From Nitrospira sp. SG-bin2 (lineage in GTDB: Bacteria > Nitrospirota > Nitrospiria > Nitrospirales > Nitrospiraceae): a DNA stretch of 64,000 bases. The stretch lies in NCBI GenBank assembly GCA_002083405.1, contig LVWT01000019.1, positions 38,465 to 102,464 of the forward strand, written 5' to 3'. Below, one piece after another: positions 25,826 through 34,633 of the stretch (the stretch's first letter is position 1; each line of letters begins with the position of its first letter). A model generated the notes under the pieces. That model did no database searches. It had not been told where the DNA came from and saw only the letters and a list, made by a program, of their open reading frames with translations. The position numbers were made by a program, and so were the translations under genes.

Positions 25826-28800
25826 TTGTCGAATATTTATACAAGTCTGTCAAGGGGACTGACGCACGCCAACGCAGCTCCCCCCAACTCCAACGCGTCT
25901 GCGTTGACAGAGTTTCACCCAGACCGGTATCGTGTGCCAACATTCTTTCGACCACAAGCTTCGAGTGACACATTGTTTTCTGTCCAATCCGCCCGCCGTT
26001 TTTTCAACATCTCGGGCACCGTTACACTGGCTCTGCCGCACGCATGGGCGATGACACTCGCGCTTCTTTGCGGGTGCCTTGCAGAGACACCGCCCATTTT
26101 CGCGGCAGATACTCAGTCGGAACGGTCGAGCGATCGGCGCATCCGGGAGTTGGATAATCTCTCCGCTCTCTGGAGCTTGTACAAACAAACCTTCATTGTG
26201 AATGGCCGGGTGGTGAGCTGGGATGAACAGGGTGTCACGACGTCTGAAGGTCAGGGGTATGCCATGCTCCGCGCAGTGTGGTCCGGGGATCGCCCCATGT
26301 TCGACCGTGTATGGGCCTGGACAAAAGAAAATCTTCAAGTGCGCGACGACAAACTATTCGCCTGGAAATGGAAGGGAAAGGTCTTGTCGATGAATGCGGC
26401 TACCGATGCGGATACGGACATCGCGCTCGCGCTGATCCTGGCCGCACGGCGATTCGATCAGCCGGCCTATGAGCAGGAAGCCTTGGCCATTCTCACGTCG
26501 ATTTGGGATCTGGAACTTTTGCATACGGATTCCCACATCTATGTCACTGCCGGCAATTGGGCGCGATACGAGGATCATCCGGTCATCCATGTGGCCTATC
26601 TTGCGCCCTATGCCTATGAAATCTTCGCAGCCGTCGATGGAGCACATCCGTGGGCGCGCGTCATCGACGACGCGTACGCGACCCTGCACTGGCTGTACGA
26701 CCAGGAGCGAGTTGCGCTGCCCCCTGACATTATCTATTGGAACCGCACGACACAGCAGCTTTCCCTGCGGCACCCCACGAGCGGCCGCGTATCGGAATTC
26801 AGCTATGACGCATTCCCCATCTTCTGGCGTGTCGCGCTGGATGCACAGTGGTTCAAACGTGCGGAGGGGCCGCTGCGGACCACGATGCTCGATTTCTTCC
26901 AGCGCGAATGGCGCGCCCATGGCCGGCTTGTCGATCATTACGCGCTTGATGGAACTCCCCGCTCCGTGATTGAAGGACTTCCGCTCTACGCGACGGTATC
27001 TGCGCTGGCACTCCACGAACAACCGGACTTCGCATCGACTCTCTCGCAGCGCAAATTGACCGATCTGCAACGAACTGCGTTGGCGGGAAAAGCGACGCCG
27101 TACTACTTGCATAATTGGCTGTGGTTCAGCCAGGCCATGTCGCTTCAACAGGCGAGACACTACGACGAATTCCTCGGCTTTCTGCGGCCTTTTGATTTCG
27201 AAGGATTTTCCACTCACTTCCCTTGGGAATTGTTTGCCGTCACGATCGCTCTGTTCTTTATGGCGCGGTGGCATCCGGTTTTCACAGTGGCATTTCTGCT
27301 GTGTGCGTTAACGTTATGTGTGCGCTATCTCTGGTGGCGCCTTTTCAACACACTGAACACCATTGAATCGGGCGGCCTCGCGATCAGCCTTTCTCTCTGG
27401 ATTGCCGAATGCTATGCCCTCTCGACCGTGCTGCTTCTGCTCGTCCAAGTCGGCATCGGTCGACGCCCTTCTCCCGCTGTACCTCCTCCGACTGCAAAGG
27501 AATTCGCCCCAACTGTCGATGTCTTAATCCCGATTTATTCAGAGTCGTGCGCCATTCTCGCACAGACGCTTATCGGCGCCTGCGCCATGGCCTATGGCCC
27601 CAAACGCATCTATATTCTCGACGACAGCCATCGTGATGAAGTCGCGCAACTGGCCGGACGTTTTGGAGCTACCTACATCAAGGGACCCCGCCGGCATGCC
27701 AAGGCCGGAAATCTCAACCACGCACTCACTCAGACGGACGGTGAATTGATCGTGGTGTTCGACACGGACCACATTCCCGTCACAAGCTTTCTCCAGGAAA
27801 CTGTGCCGTTCTTTGCCGATCCTCATATGGGATTCGTCCAAACCCCGCATCACTTTTATAATCAGGACATCTTTCAGCGCGCGCTCCGGACGTCTCCTCA
27901 CATCCCCAACGAGCAAGACATGTTCAACCATGCCATCCAGGGAGCGCGCCAGGGCTGGGGTGGCTCATTCTTTGTGGGAAGTGGAGCGGTGTTTCGGCGG
28001 GGGGCTATCACAGCACTGAATGGATTCAAGCTGATGAGCATCACGGAAGATATCCACACCAGTCAGCACCTGCATGCCCATGGTTGGAAATCGGCATTCG
28101 TCGATAAGGATCTGGCGGTGGGATTGACGGCAGAGAACCTGGCCTCCTATTTGGTCCAGCGGCGACGCTGGATGCTGGGCTGTCTCCAGATCTTCTTCAA
28201 AGACAATCCTCTTTTCTGCCGCGGTCTGTCGATTCGTCACCGGATCGGCTATTTTGCCTCGCTCTACTATTTCTTCTTCCCTGTTGCGCGTGTGATTTTC
28301 TGGATTACCCCGTTGTACTTTCTACTCTTCCATTTGCACCCGATTTTTGCCGACGTCTCGATCTTACTGGCATACCTGCTCCCATTTCTTGTGCTGGTCC
28401 CTCTGATCTCCTCTGTGCTGCTGCCGGGCTGGCCCAGGCTGCTGTGGTCGACGGTATACGAAACTACCGTCTGCTTTCCGCTTTTCCGCTCCATGTTTGA
28501 CCTGCTGCTTCCAAAACGGATGGGCTTTAAGGTCACCCCGAAGGGGCTGGTCTCGCACAGCCGATCATTCGACTGGCGTTCATCTGCAGGCCTACTGGCT
28601 GCCACAACCATCACTCTCCTGGCGCTCGGCAAAGGACTATGGGAATTTTGGTACTTCGGCATCGAGAAAGACGCCTATTTCTTCAATCTCAGCTGGGCCG
28701 CCATCAATCTGATCGGCCTCGGCGCCGGTTTGCTCATGGCCTGGGAACAGCCGCAGCGGCGCGCCGAGGAACGTATTCGCAAAGCCATTCCGCTCCGCCT

Positions 28801-29464
28801 GGGGGCCGATGGTTACTCACTGGACGGCCTGAGCCGGGATGTGAGCCTGACCGGATTATCCCTGGAGACGGCTCATACCGACTCGATTCCCTCAATTGTC
28901 AATCTCACAGTTCATACAATTCCGCCCTTCACCTGTCAGGCTCGAGTCGTTTATCATGAACCCCTGGCAGGCCGCGCTCGATGCGGTCTCGCCTTTGCCG
29001 ACCTGAATGAGGAGCATCGCCGGACTATGGTGTTGACGATCTTTGCCGATCCGGCCACATGGTCCGCTGCACACCGCACCAACGTCCGCAGCAGGCTGCT
29101 GATGGCCGGCCATTTACTGACCGGCTTGTGGCGCAGCCTCACCCCGCTACGAACCAGACGGCGCAGGAATCCTCGATTAGGGCTCTACCGTCTGGTCACG
29201 GTCCGGATTCAGGATCAGAGGCGCACCGTGCTTCTCCGTAATCGTTCAACCGGCGGCATCGGCATCTTGGTGTTCGGACCACCGTTGCCTTCAAATGAGG
29301 ACTGGATAATTCAGGACACGACCGGATCGGTCCGCTACAAATCGTGCTACAGCAAACTGATAGCTCCGGGAATCTGGCGGTCCGGCGCAACGTCCGACAC
29401 AGCTGGCCCAATGGTCGCAGACTCCGATCCATCGATCGATTTACCAACACCCGTTTCGATCTAA
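25826..29464 (+). CDS. Fused endoglucanase (GH8, BcsZ-like) - cellulose synthase (BcsA-like GT2) - PilZ protein
   Basis: A single 1,212-residue frame joins three modules. Residues ~100-440 are a GH8 cellulase: SEGQGYAM with its catalytic-type Glu at 141, NAATDADTDIALAL (Asp 194-198) and SYDAFPIFWR (Asp 328). After membrane helices (~465-545, including RYLWWRLFNTL) comes a GT2 domain with all BcsA motifs: ILDDS (599-600), VVFDTDH (DxD, 646-648), SITEDIHTS (740-742) and QRRRW (778-782), then more helices. The C-terminus has a PilZ-like c-di-GMP module: RRAEERIRKAIPL and RDVSLTGLSL (DxSxxG). BcsZ and BcsA are normally separate proteins, and GH8 acts in the periplasm. The first ~50 residues match nothing; starts at TTG 25973 or ATG 26051 would put a signal anchor at the N-terminus. 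Confidence 0.92.
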   Translation: MSNIYTSLSRGLTHANAAPPNSNASALTEFHPDRYRVPTFFRPQASSDTLFSVQSARRFFNISGTVTLALPHAWAMTLALLCGCLAETPPIFAADTQSERSSDRRIRELDNLSALWSLYKQTFIVNGRVVSWDEQGVTTSEGQGYAMLRAVWSGDRPMFDRVWAWTKENLQVRDDKLFAWKWKGKVLSMNAATDADTDIALALILAARRFDQPAYEQEALAILTSIWDLELLHTDSHIYVTAGNWARYEDHPVIHVAYLAPYAYEIFAAVDGAHPWARVIDDAYATLHWLYDQERVALPPDIIYWNRTTQQLSLRHPTSGRVSEFSYDAFPIFWRVALDAQWFKRAEGPLRTTMLDFFQREWRAHGRLVDHYALDGTPRSVIEGLPLYATVSALALHEQPDFASTLSQRKLTDLQRTALAGKATPYYLHNWLWFSQAMSLQQARHYDEFLGFLRPFDFEGFSTHFPWELFAVTIALFFMARWHPVFTVAFLLCALTLCVRYLWWRLFNTLNTIESGGLAISLSLWIAECYALSTVLLLLVQVGIGRRPSPAVPPPTAKEFAPTVDVLIPIYSESCAILAQTLIGACAMAYGPKRIYILDDSHRDEVAQLAGRFGATYIKGPRRHAKAGNLNHALTQTDGELIVVFDTDHIPVTSFLQETVPFFADPHMGFVQTPHHFYNQDIFQRALRTSPHIPNEQDMFNHAIQGARQGWGGSFFVGSGAVFRRGAITALNGFKLMSITEDIHTSQHLHAHGWKSAFVDKDLAVGLTAENLASYLVQRRRWMLGCLQIFFKDNPLFCRGLSIRHRIGYFASLYYFFFPVARVIFWITPLYFLLFHLHPIFADVSILLAYLLPFLVLVPLISSVLLPGWPRLLWSTVYETTVCFPLFRSMFDLLLPKRMGFKVTPKGLVSHSRSFDWRSSAGLLAATTITLLALGKGLWEFWYFGIEKDAYFFNLSWAAINLIGLGAGLLMAWEQPQRRAEERIRKAIPLRLGADGYSLDGLSRDVSLTGLSLETAHTDSIPSIVNLTVHTIPPFTCQARVVYHEPLAGRARCGLAFADLNEEHRRTMVLTIFADPATWSAAHRTNVRSRLLMAGHLLTGLWRSLTPLRTRRRRNPRLGLYRLVTVRIQDQRRTVLLRNRSTGGIGILVFGPPLPSNEDWIIQDTTGSVRYKSCYSKLIAPGIWRSGATSDTAGPMVADSDPSIDLPTPVSI

Positions 29465-29483
29465 CTGAAAGGCAACACAACAC

Positions 29484-31070
29484 ATGTGGCACCGTTTCTT
29501 CATACTCTCTCTGACGATCTGGAATCTGTTCGTGTGTTCGCCGAATACGTTCGCCGCGGACTTCGTTGAATCGTGGTACCTCTCACGCGGACGAGCCAAT
29601 ATGGAAATTGAGAACTATAAAGCCGCGATCGAAGCGTTCGAGAAAGTCGTCGAGCATGATCCGGACCATCGCGAATCCTTACGCAGTTTGGGGATTGCCT
29701 ACGAACGGCAAGGACTGAAGGATAAATCGATCGAGACCTTCGACCGGTATCTTGCGAAATATGACGACGATCCTGAGATTGCATTCAAACAAGCTCAGGC
29801 CCTGGAATGGTCCCGCTACGCCACATATCGCGAGAAAGATATGCTCAAGTACTACCGAATGGGACTGAAGCGAACGGACGATCCGGCGATGCGGTTGCGA
29901 TACGCGAGCCATTTGGCCGCCCAAAAGGAAACGGCTCAGGAAGCCGTGGCCCAGTACGACAGAGTACTGGCTTCACAGCCGCACAATTCACAGGCGCATC
30001 AGGGACTGGCCAAGGCCTATGCCTGGCTCGGCCAGAATGACCTGGCTCTCCATCACGCCAATCTCGCGCGGCACGCGGCACGCCGTGAGCCCGGTGACAT
30101 GACCGCCTTGCGGCGCGACATGCTCAAAGGACGGGAACCCGCCGTGGAGGGCGTGATCTCGGTGTTAGCACAACCGGAGAAGCCGTTCGAACTGTATGGA
30201 ATTCGGATGGGTTCACGAGGCAAAGTGGATGTGAGTCCCTTTACCACCACCACATTGGAGGTCGGCGGGGAGCATTTCTGGAGTTCATCGGAACAACGAA
30301 CCGGCGGATATCTTTCATTCGGCAACCAACTGCGGATCAACCCGACACACCGCTTCGATATGCTTATCGAGTATCATGACGCACCGCGCGGCGATGGTCT
30401 GGCCTACAAATTCGAATACGTCTATGACAAACCGTCCGTCTCAATCCGCCCCGGCGTGAAGAGAGAATTTCGCTACGATTCATTTGCTTCGCTCGTCGGC
30501 TCGCGAACGACCGGGCAGCTGATCGGCCTGGCGCGATCGACGCTGTTCTATACCGACGTCGCCTTCGACATCGGCTCAGTGCATCTGGACGTCACCCCCT
30601 TTGTCGGATGGGTGAGCGCAGAATCTGTGAGTAAAAACGAGCAGGTGGGCCTCGCCGCCAAAGGGGCCATGCCCCTCTGGCAAACCGGCAAGTGGGATTG
30701 GTCCGGGGAATATCTCTTCTATGTCACGCATTACGGAGAGAATCAGAGCGGTTTCCGCTCAAGTCCGACGGAACCGACGGCAGGCGGCTACTTCAGTCCG
30801 CAAATCTTCGTGAATCAGATTCCTCGACTCGCTGCCAGCTATACGATCGATGAGAAGCAGGACTTCACGATTGCAGCCGGACCGGCAGTCCAATATGTCG
30901 ATGAGTCAGCAAGAGCGGCTCAGATCCGCGTTGGAGGCGATGCACACGCAGCCTATACCGCCAGGCTTTCGAAGCCCTGGCTTCTGAAAATCATGGTGGA
31001 CTACACGCAAATTTCCAGCGTGTATACGCGCATCCAGGGTAATGCGCTGTTGGTGTATACCTTTTACTAG
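29484..31070 (+). CDS. BcsC-like TPR / outer-membrane beta-barrel exopolysaccharide export protein
   Basis: A 528-residue exported protein (signal through ~residue 24). Residues ~30-200 are TPR repeats (YKAAIEAFEKVVEHDPDH, AIAYERQGLKDKSIETFDRY-type units, AVAQYDRVLASQPHNSQAHQ). The rest is a beta-barrel that ends NALLVYTFY, with the C-terminal aromatic required for barrel insertion. This is the layout of BcsC and AlgK/AlgE-type exporters, but at about half the length of BcsC. It begins 19 bp after the synthase fusion, so the two form an operon; no bcsB is present. Confidence 0.85.
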   Translation: MWHRFFILSLTIWNLFVCSPNTFAADFVESWYLSRGRANMEIENYKAAIEAFEKVVEHDPDHRESLRSLGIAYERQGLKDKSIETFDRYLAKYDDDPEIAFKQAQALEWSRYATYREKDMLKYYRMGLKRTDDPAMRLRYASHLAAQKETAQEAVAQYDRVLASQPHNSQAHQGLAKAYAWLGQNDLALHHANLARHAARREPGDMTALRRDMLKGREPAVEGVISVLAQPEKPFELYGIRMGSRGKVDVSPFTTTTLEVGGEHFWSSSEQRTGGYLSFGNQLRINPTHRFDMLIEYHDAPRGDGLAYKFEYVYDKPSVSIRPGVKREFRYDSFASLVGSRTTGQLIGLARSTLFYTDVAFDIGSVHLDVTPFVGWVSAESVSKNEQVGLAAKGAMPLWQTGKWDWSGEYLFYVTHYGENQSGFRSSPTEPTAGGYFSPQIFVNQIPRLAASYTIDEKQDFTIAAGPAVQYVDESARAAQIRVGGDAHAAYTARLSKPWLLKIMVDYTQISSVYTRIQGNALLVYTFY

Positions 31071-31147
31071 TCCATTCACGAGGAACATGCGTCTATGCGA
31101 TTACCGAATAGAGCGGCAGGAAGCGCGCAGGCAGAGACGACCGCTGA

Positions 31148-32059
31148 TCATATCGCCAGTTGCCTCAGCACCGGCTTGATACGCTTTCGTGTCTGCAGGT
31201 GCAAATAGTCCTCCACGGCATCAATCAGCAGATTGAGCTGGGAGTGCTGGAAGCCTATCCGTTTGAGACAGGGATCGCTCAGAAGCCCGACGAGAAGGCT
31301 GATCGCCGTAATGAAGAGTCCCACCAAGAGCGTCGCACCCGCGATTTCCCAGAACGATGGGTTCGGTGGAAACACCGAATAGAACACCGAACCGAGACTC
31401 GATCCCAAGATAAATTTCGACGCCGCCTTATCGTGAGCCCTGTCTCTGGCGATCTTTTCACCGATCCCGGAGATGCTCAGCGAATGATCGCCGAAAACGA
31501 GCCAGCCGGTCCCCAAAGTCGCTACTGTCGCTATCGCGTCGAGGATCACCGAACGGCTGGAAGAATGGGCGGCAATGATAGCCCGGATGTCGGAAAGTTC
31601 TCGCAGCGTTTCATTCGGCAGCATGCCTGCTTTGAGCAACGGCCCCAGGTGATGATGCCGTTCGATGTACCCAAGGAGACCATTCGGACAGGCTTTATGG
31701 TCCTCTATCGTCAACGGCCATTCCAGCAACTCGCTTGCGACCAGCCGTTCAATCTCCCTTTGGTATCTGGTTTTAAAGCCAGACGGCAGAAGACTGATCA
31801 CATCTGCGCCGGGGCGCCAGCCTAACTTCATGGGTATCTCGATAAGTTTCTTGAGGAAGAGCGATGGAATCGCCCAGAGCGCATTGACCGGATGGTACAG
31901 CAGGTCGGTCACGAGCGACTGCTTTTGGAATGCGAGAGTTTCTTGAATGGAATAGTGCCGCGCTACAAAGCCGTCCACGCGGCGACGGCAATCCGCAACA
32001 TATTGATCAACACACTCTTCAAGGTTCAGGATTGTAATTGCCGCTTGCTGGTTGTTCAT
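31148..32059 (-). CDS. Membrane protein of unknown function (DUF6635-like)
   Basis: The 303-residue protein is mostly helical. Hydrophobic stretches appear near residues 175-195 (VILDAIATVATLGTGWLVFG) and 230-262 (EIAGATLLVGLFITAISLLV), with a conserved-looking N-terminal segment (CVDQYVADCRRRVDGFVARH). It resembles proteins annotated DUF6635, but I give that family as a guess. It converges on the BcsC-like gene and is monocistronic. Confidence 0.65.
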   Translation of the reverse strand: MNNQQAAITILNLEECVDQYVADCRRRVDGFVARHYSIQETLAFQKQSLVTDLLYHPVNALWAIPSLFLKKLIEIPMKLGWRPGADVISLLPSGFKTRYQREIERLVASELLEWPLTIEDHKACPNGLLGYIERHHHLGPLLKAGMLPNETLRELSDIRAIIAAHSSSRSVILDAIATVATLGTGWLVFGDHSLSISGIGEKIARDRAHDKAASKFILGSSLGSVFYSVFPPNPSFWEIAGATLLVGLFITAISLLVGLLSDPCLKRIGFQHSQLNLLIDAVEDYLHLQTRKRIKPVLRQLAI

Positions 32060-32219
32060 TGTCCCTCTCCTGACAAGGCTTCACTATACGAAATTATTAT
32101 CACGGCTCAAGGAAATCTCCATTTACAGTACGGCCTCAAGCGACTAAAATTACACTCACAAATTATCCTTCCGCAGCGCAGGCTAAGAGCAAGTCAAAAA
32201 CAGCTACGGCTATCATGTG

Positions 32220-33332
32220 ATGCCTGCACATTCCACTTCCATCAAGAGAATTGAATTCTGGCCCGCCGATATTCCCATTACGGATCCGTTTGTCGTTGCG
32301 ACCGGAGCGCGAGTCGTCGCGGAGAATGTCTTTGTCCGTATCACACTGCGCGATGGCACCTGCGGCTATGGGGAAGCGGCGCCGTTTCCGGAAGTCGGCG
32401 GCGAAGATCGGATAACCTGTCTGAATGCGCTGTCAGGCCTCGCGCCGACGCTCATCGGACAATCGGTTCACGACTACCGCGAACTAGCCGACCACATGGC
32501 TCAGGCAACTCCTATGCAACCTTCAGCCCGCTGTGCCCTTGAGTCCGCGGTGCTGGACGCCTCCTCCAGGAGTGCAAAGATTCCCCTGTGGCAGTTCTGG
32601 GGCGGCGCCGACGTGCGACCGCGCGTCACCGACATTACGATTCCGATTGCCACTCAGGAAAAGACGTTATCGCTTGCGCGCGGCTGGCATGAGCGGGGCT
32701 TTCGTCTGTTCAAGATGAAGGTGGGGAAAGATGTCGATGGCGATGTTCGGCGATTGGAATCCCTGCACCGGGCGTTACCCGGCATCTCATTCATCGGTGA
32801 CGGCAATCAGGGATTCTCACGCAGAGAATGTATGGCCTTTGCCAAAGGTGTTCAACAATTCGGCGGGGTGATGGTCTTGCTGGAACAGCCGGTCGTGCGG
32901 GACGACCTCGACAGCATGGCCGCCATTCGACGAGAAAGCGGCATTCCGGTTGCAGCCGATGAATCCGTCCGCTCCCTCGACGACGCACGTAGGGTCATAG
33001 CACAGGGCGCGGCAGACTATATCAATATCAAGATCATGAAAACCGGTGTGGCGGAAGCAGCGGACATCGCAGCGTTCACTCTGAGTTCAGGACTGAAGCT
33101 CATGATCGGCGGCATGCTCGAGTCGCGCATTGCGATGGGCTGTTCCTTCAGCCTGGTCTTAGGCATGAAGGGGTTCGACGTGCTGGACTTGGACACGCCG
33201 TTGCTGCTCTCGACAGATCCCATCCAAGGAGGCTATCGATACGACGGCCCCACCCTTCAGCCTTGGGCCGAAGCCGGCTTAGGCCTATCGGTGACAGTTC
33301 CCGCAGATGCCCGCGCGGTAGTCAGTAGGTAA
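32220..33332 (+). CDS. Enolase-superfamily epimerase (dipeptide epimerase-like)
   Basis: The 370-residue protein has the muconate-lactonising/epimerase fold: capping domain (GTCGYGEAAPFPEVGGED), then the barrel with FRLFKMKVGK (the KxK general base), FIGDGNQGF and VLLEQPV and AADES (three metal ligands), and INIKIMKTG (second Lys). This arrangement marks L-Ala-D/L-Glu epimerases and related dipeptide epimerases, which recycle peptidoglycan peptides; the substrate cannot be fixed from sequence. The start is set at the ATG at 32220, just after a GTG. No neighbouring pathway gene is seen. Confidence 0.88.
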   Translation: MPAHSTSIKRIEFWPADIPITDPFVVATGARVVAENVFVRITLRDGTCGYGEAAPFPEVGGEDRITCLNALSGLAPTLIGQSVHDYRELADHMAQATPMQPSARCALESAVLDASSRSAKIPLWQFWGGADVRPRVTDITIPIATQEKTLSLARGWHERGFRLFKMKVGKDVDGDVRRLESLHRALPGISFIGDGNQGFSRRECMAFAKGVQQFGGVMVLLEQPVVRDDLDSMAAIRRESGIPVAADESVRSLDDARRVIAQGAADYINIKIMKTGVAEAADIAAFTLSSGLKLMIGGMLESRIAMGCSFSLVLGMKGFDVLDLDTPLLLSTDPIQGGYRYDGPTLQPWAEAGLGLSVTVPADARAVVSR

Positions 33333-33390
33333 GGCCACCTCGGAGAAAAGCGCTCATTGACTGGAACAATAAACGAGGCTATCATTTCCC

Positions 33391-33723
33391 ATGCGCCGAA
33401 TGGCCACCTTCCTTGCGCTTTTGTTGCTTGTCCTTACTTTCAACGCCTACGCCTGCATCCTGCCGTTACAATCCGCAACCCAAATGGACTGTTCCTCAGA
33501 AACAGAGGAGCCTGTACGCGGGACATGCGATGCCTTTCTTGAAATAGGCCCGCATTCACAGTTCTCTTCTAACCATGCCATTGGCTCGCTGCATCTTGAA
33601 TGCACGGCGCCCGTTCAGGTTCTTCCCGATACGTTTATCCCGCTTGTTCGCATGACCGAACCACCACGCAGCGCCGATACTCCCATCCATCCTTCGATCC
33701 ACACGACGGTCCTGAGAATTTGA
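33391..33723 (+). CDS. Small secreted cysteine-containing protein
   Basis: A 110-residue protein with a strong signal peptide (MRRMATFLALLLLVLTFNAY, then ACILPL). It has four cysteines in the mature part (CILPL, DCSS, GTCDA, LECTAP) and Pro-rich ends, compatible with a small disulfide-bonded or metal-binding periplasmic protein. It lies 58 bp after the epimerase stop and 110 bp before the Csp-like copper protein. No family recognised; its neighbour makes a copper link conceivable but unproven. Confidence 0.6.
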   Translation: MRRMATFLALLLLVLTFNAYACILPLQSATQMDCSSETEEPVRGTCDAFLEIGPHSQFSSNHAIGSLHLECTAPVQVLPDTFIPLVRMTEPPRSADTPIHPSIHTTVLRI

Positions 33724-33833
33724 TACCCTCTTCCGATTCACTTTCTTCTATAGCTCGCTAGGCAATTTCATACTTGTTCTATTGCCAGATCTACAAAACT
33801 GGCCGTGGGCTACAAGCCAGAAAAGGGGGAATT

Positions 33834-34376
33834 ATGTCTGACATCAGCAGAAGAACATTAGTGACCACCGGCGCCTCACTGCTCGCTACGGGCGCTTCAT
33901 TGATGATGCTACGGGGAGTGGAAGCCGCAACATATGACGCAGCCCATGATCCGATCCCACCATCCAACAGGATCTCGGAACCTGCACGTCTTCACGCTTC
34001 AGAAAAAACACCCGCCTCGAAAGACCACCACATGATGGATGAAATGACGCAATGTATTCAGCTCTGCCAGGACTGCCATGCGCTCTGTATCCAAATGATC
34101 GCACATTGCTTAAAGCTCGGAGGCCGTCATGCAGCCCCGGACCACATCCGCTTACTAATGGATTGTGCGCAGATATGTACGACGACGGCGGACTATATGG
34201 CCCGAGGGTCTTCACTGCACGACCGCACATGCAGCCTCTGTTCCGAAATCTGTCGGCTGTGCGCAGAGAGTTGCGAGCAACTACGGGGAGACGATCAGTT
34301 GATAAAGCAGTGCGCCGAAATGTGCCGCCGCTGTGCGGACTCTTGTGAGCGGATGGCGCCGAAAGGGACGGCGTAG
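33834..34376 (+). CDS. Csp1-like four-helix-bundle copper-storage protein, Tat-exported
   Basis: The 180-residue product starts MSDISRRTLVTTGASLLATG, a twin-arginine signal (SRRTL) with a hydrophobic stretch. The mature protein carries 16 cysteines on amphipathic helices in CxxC and CxxxC spacing (QCIQLCQDCHALC, RTCSLCSEICRLCAESC, QCAEMCRRCADSC), as in Csp/DUF326 proteins that store tens of Cu(I) ions in their core. Exported Csp1 of methanotrophs supplies copper to particulate methane monooxygenase, the homologue of AMO. AAAGGGGGA lies just before the ATG. It is followed by a terminator-like hairpin and appears monocistronic. Confidence 0.9.
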   Translation: MSDISRRTLVTTGASLLATGASLMMLRGVEAATYDAAHDPIPPSNRISEPARLHASEKTPASKDHHMMDEMTQCIQLCQDCHALCIQMIAHCLKLGGRHAAPDHIRLLMDCAQICTTTADYMARGSSLHDRTCSLCSEICRLCAESCEQLRGDDQLIKQCAEMCRRCADSCERMAPKGTA

Positions 34377-34397
34377 CCGCTCAATAACACCATGCAC

Positions 34398-34425
34398 GCC
34401 CGGTCGCCACTCCAGGCGGCCGGGC
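34398..34425 (+). terminator. GC-rich hairpin after the copper-storage gene
   Basis: GCCCGGTCGCC (34398-34408) pairs with GGCGGCCGGGC (34415-34425), 11 bp with one G-T pair and a 6-nt loop, 22 bp after the stop codon. No T run follows. The ~200 bp from here to 34634 hold no gene that I can support. Confidence 0.6.
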
Positions 34426-34633
34426 CTAGACCAGAGCATCAATCACACCCTCTCATTCAAGAAGCATACGAAGGGTCTGACCTTGTATCGTGCATGACGC
34501 AGGAATGACGGTTTGGTCTTGCCATCCGGCACCTCAATCGACGCCGCATTGAACGAGGAAGGCATCATTGCATTTGGAGCGGGCACAGAATTTAGTCATT
34601 GCAAACATGACATGATGTGGCATATTTACAAGG

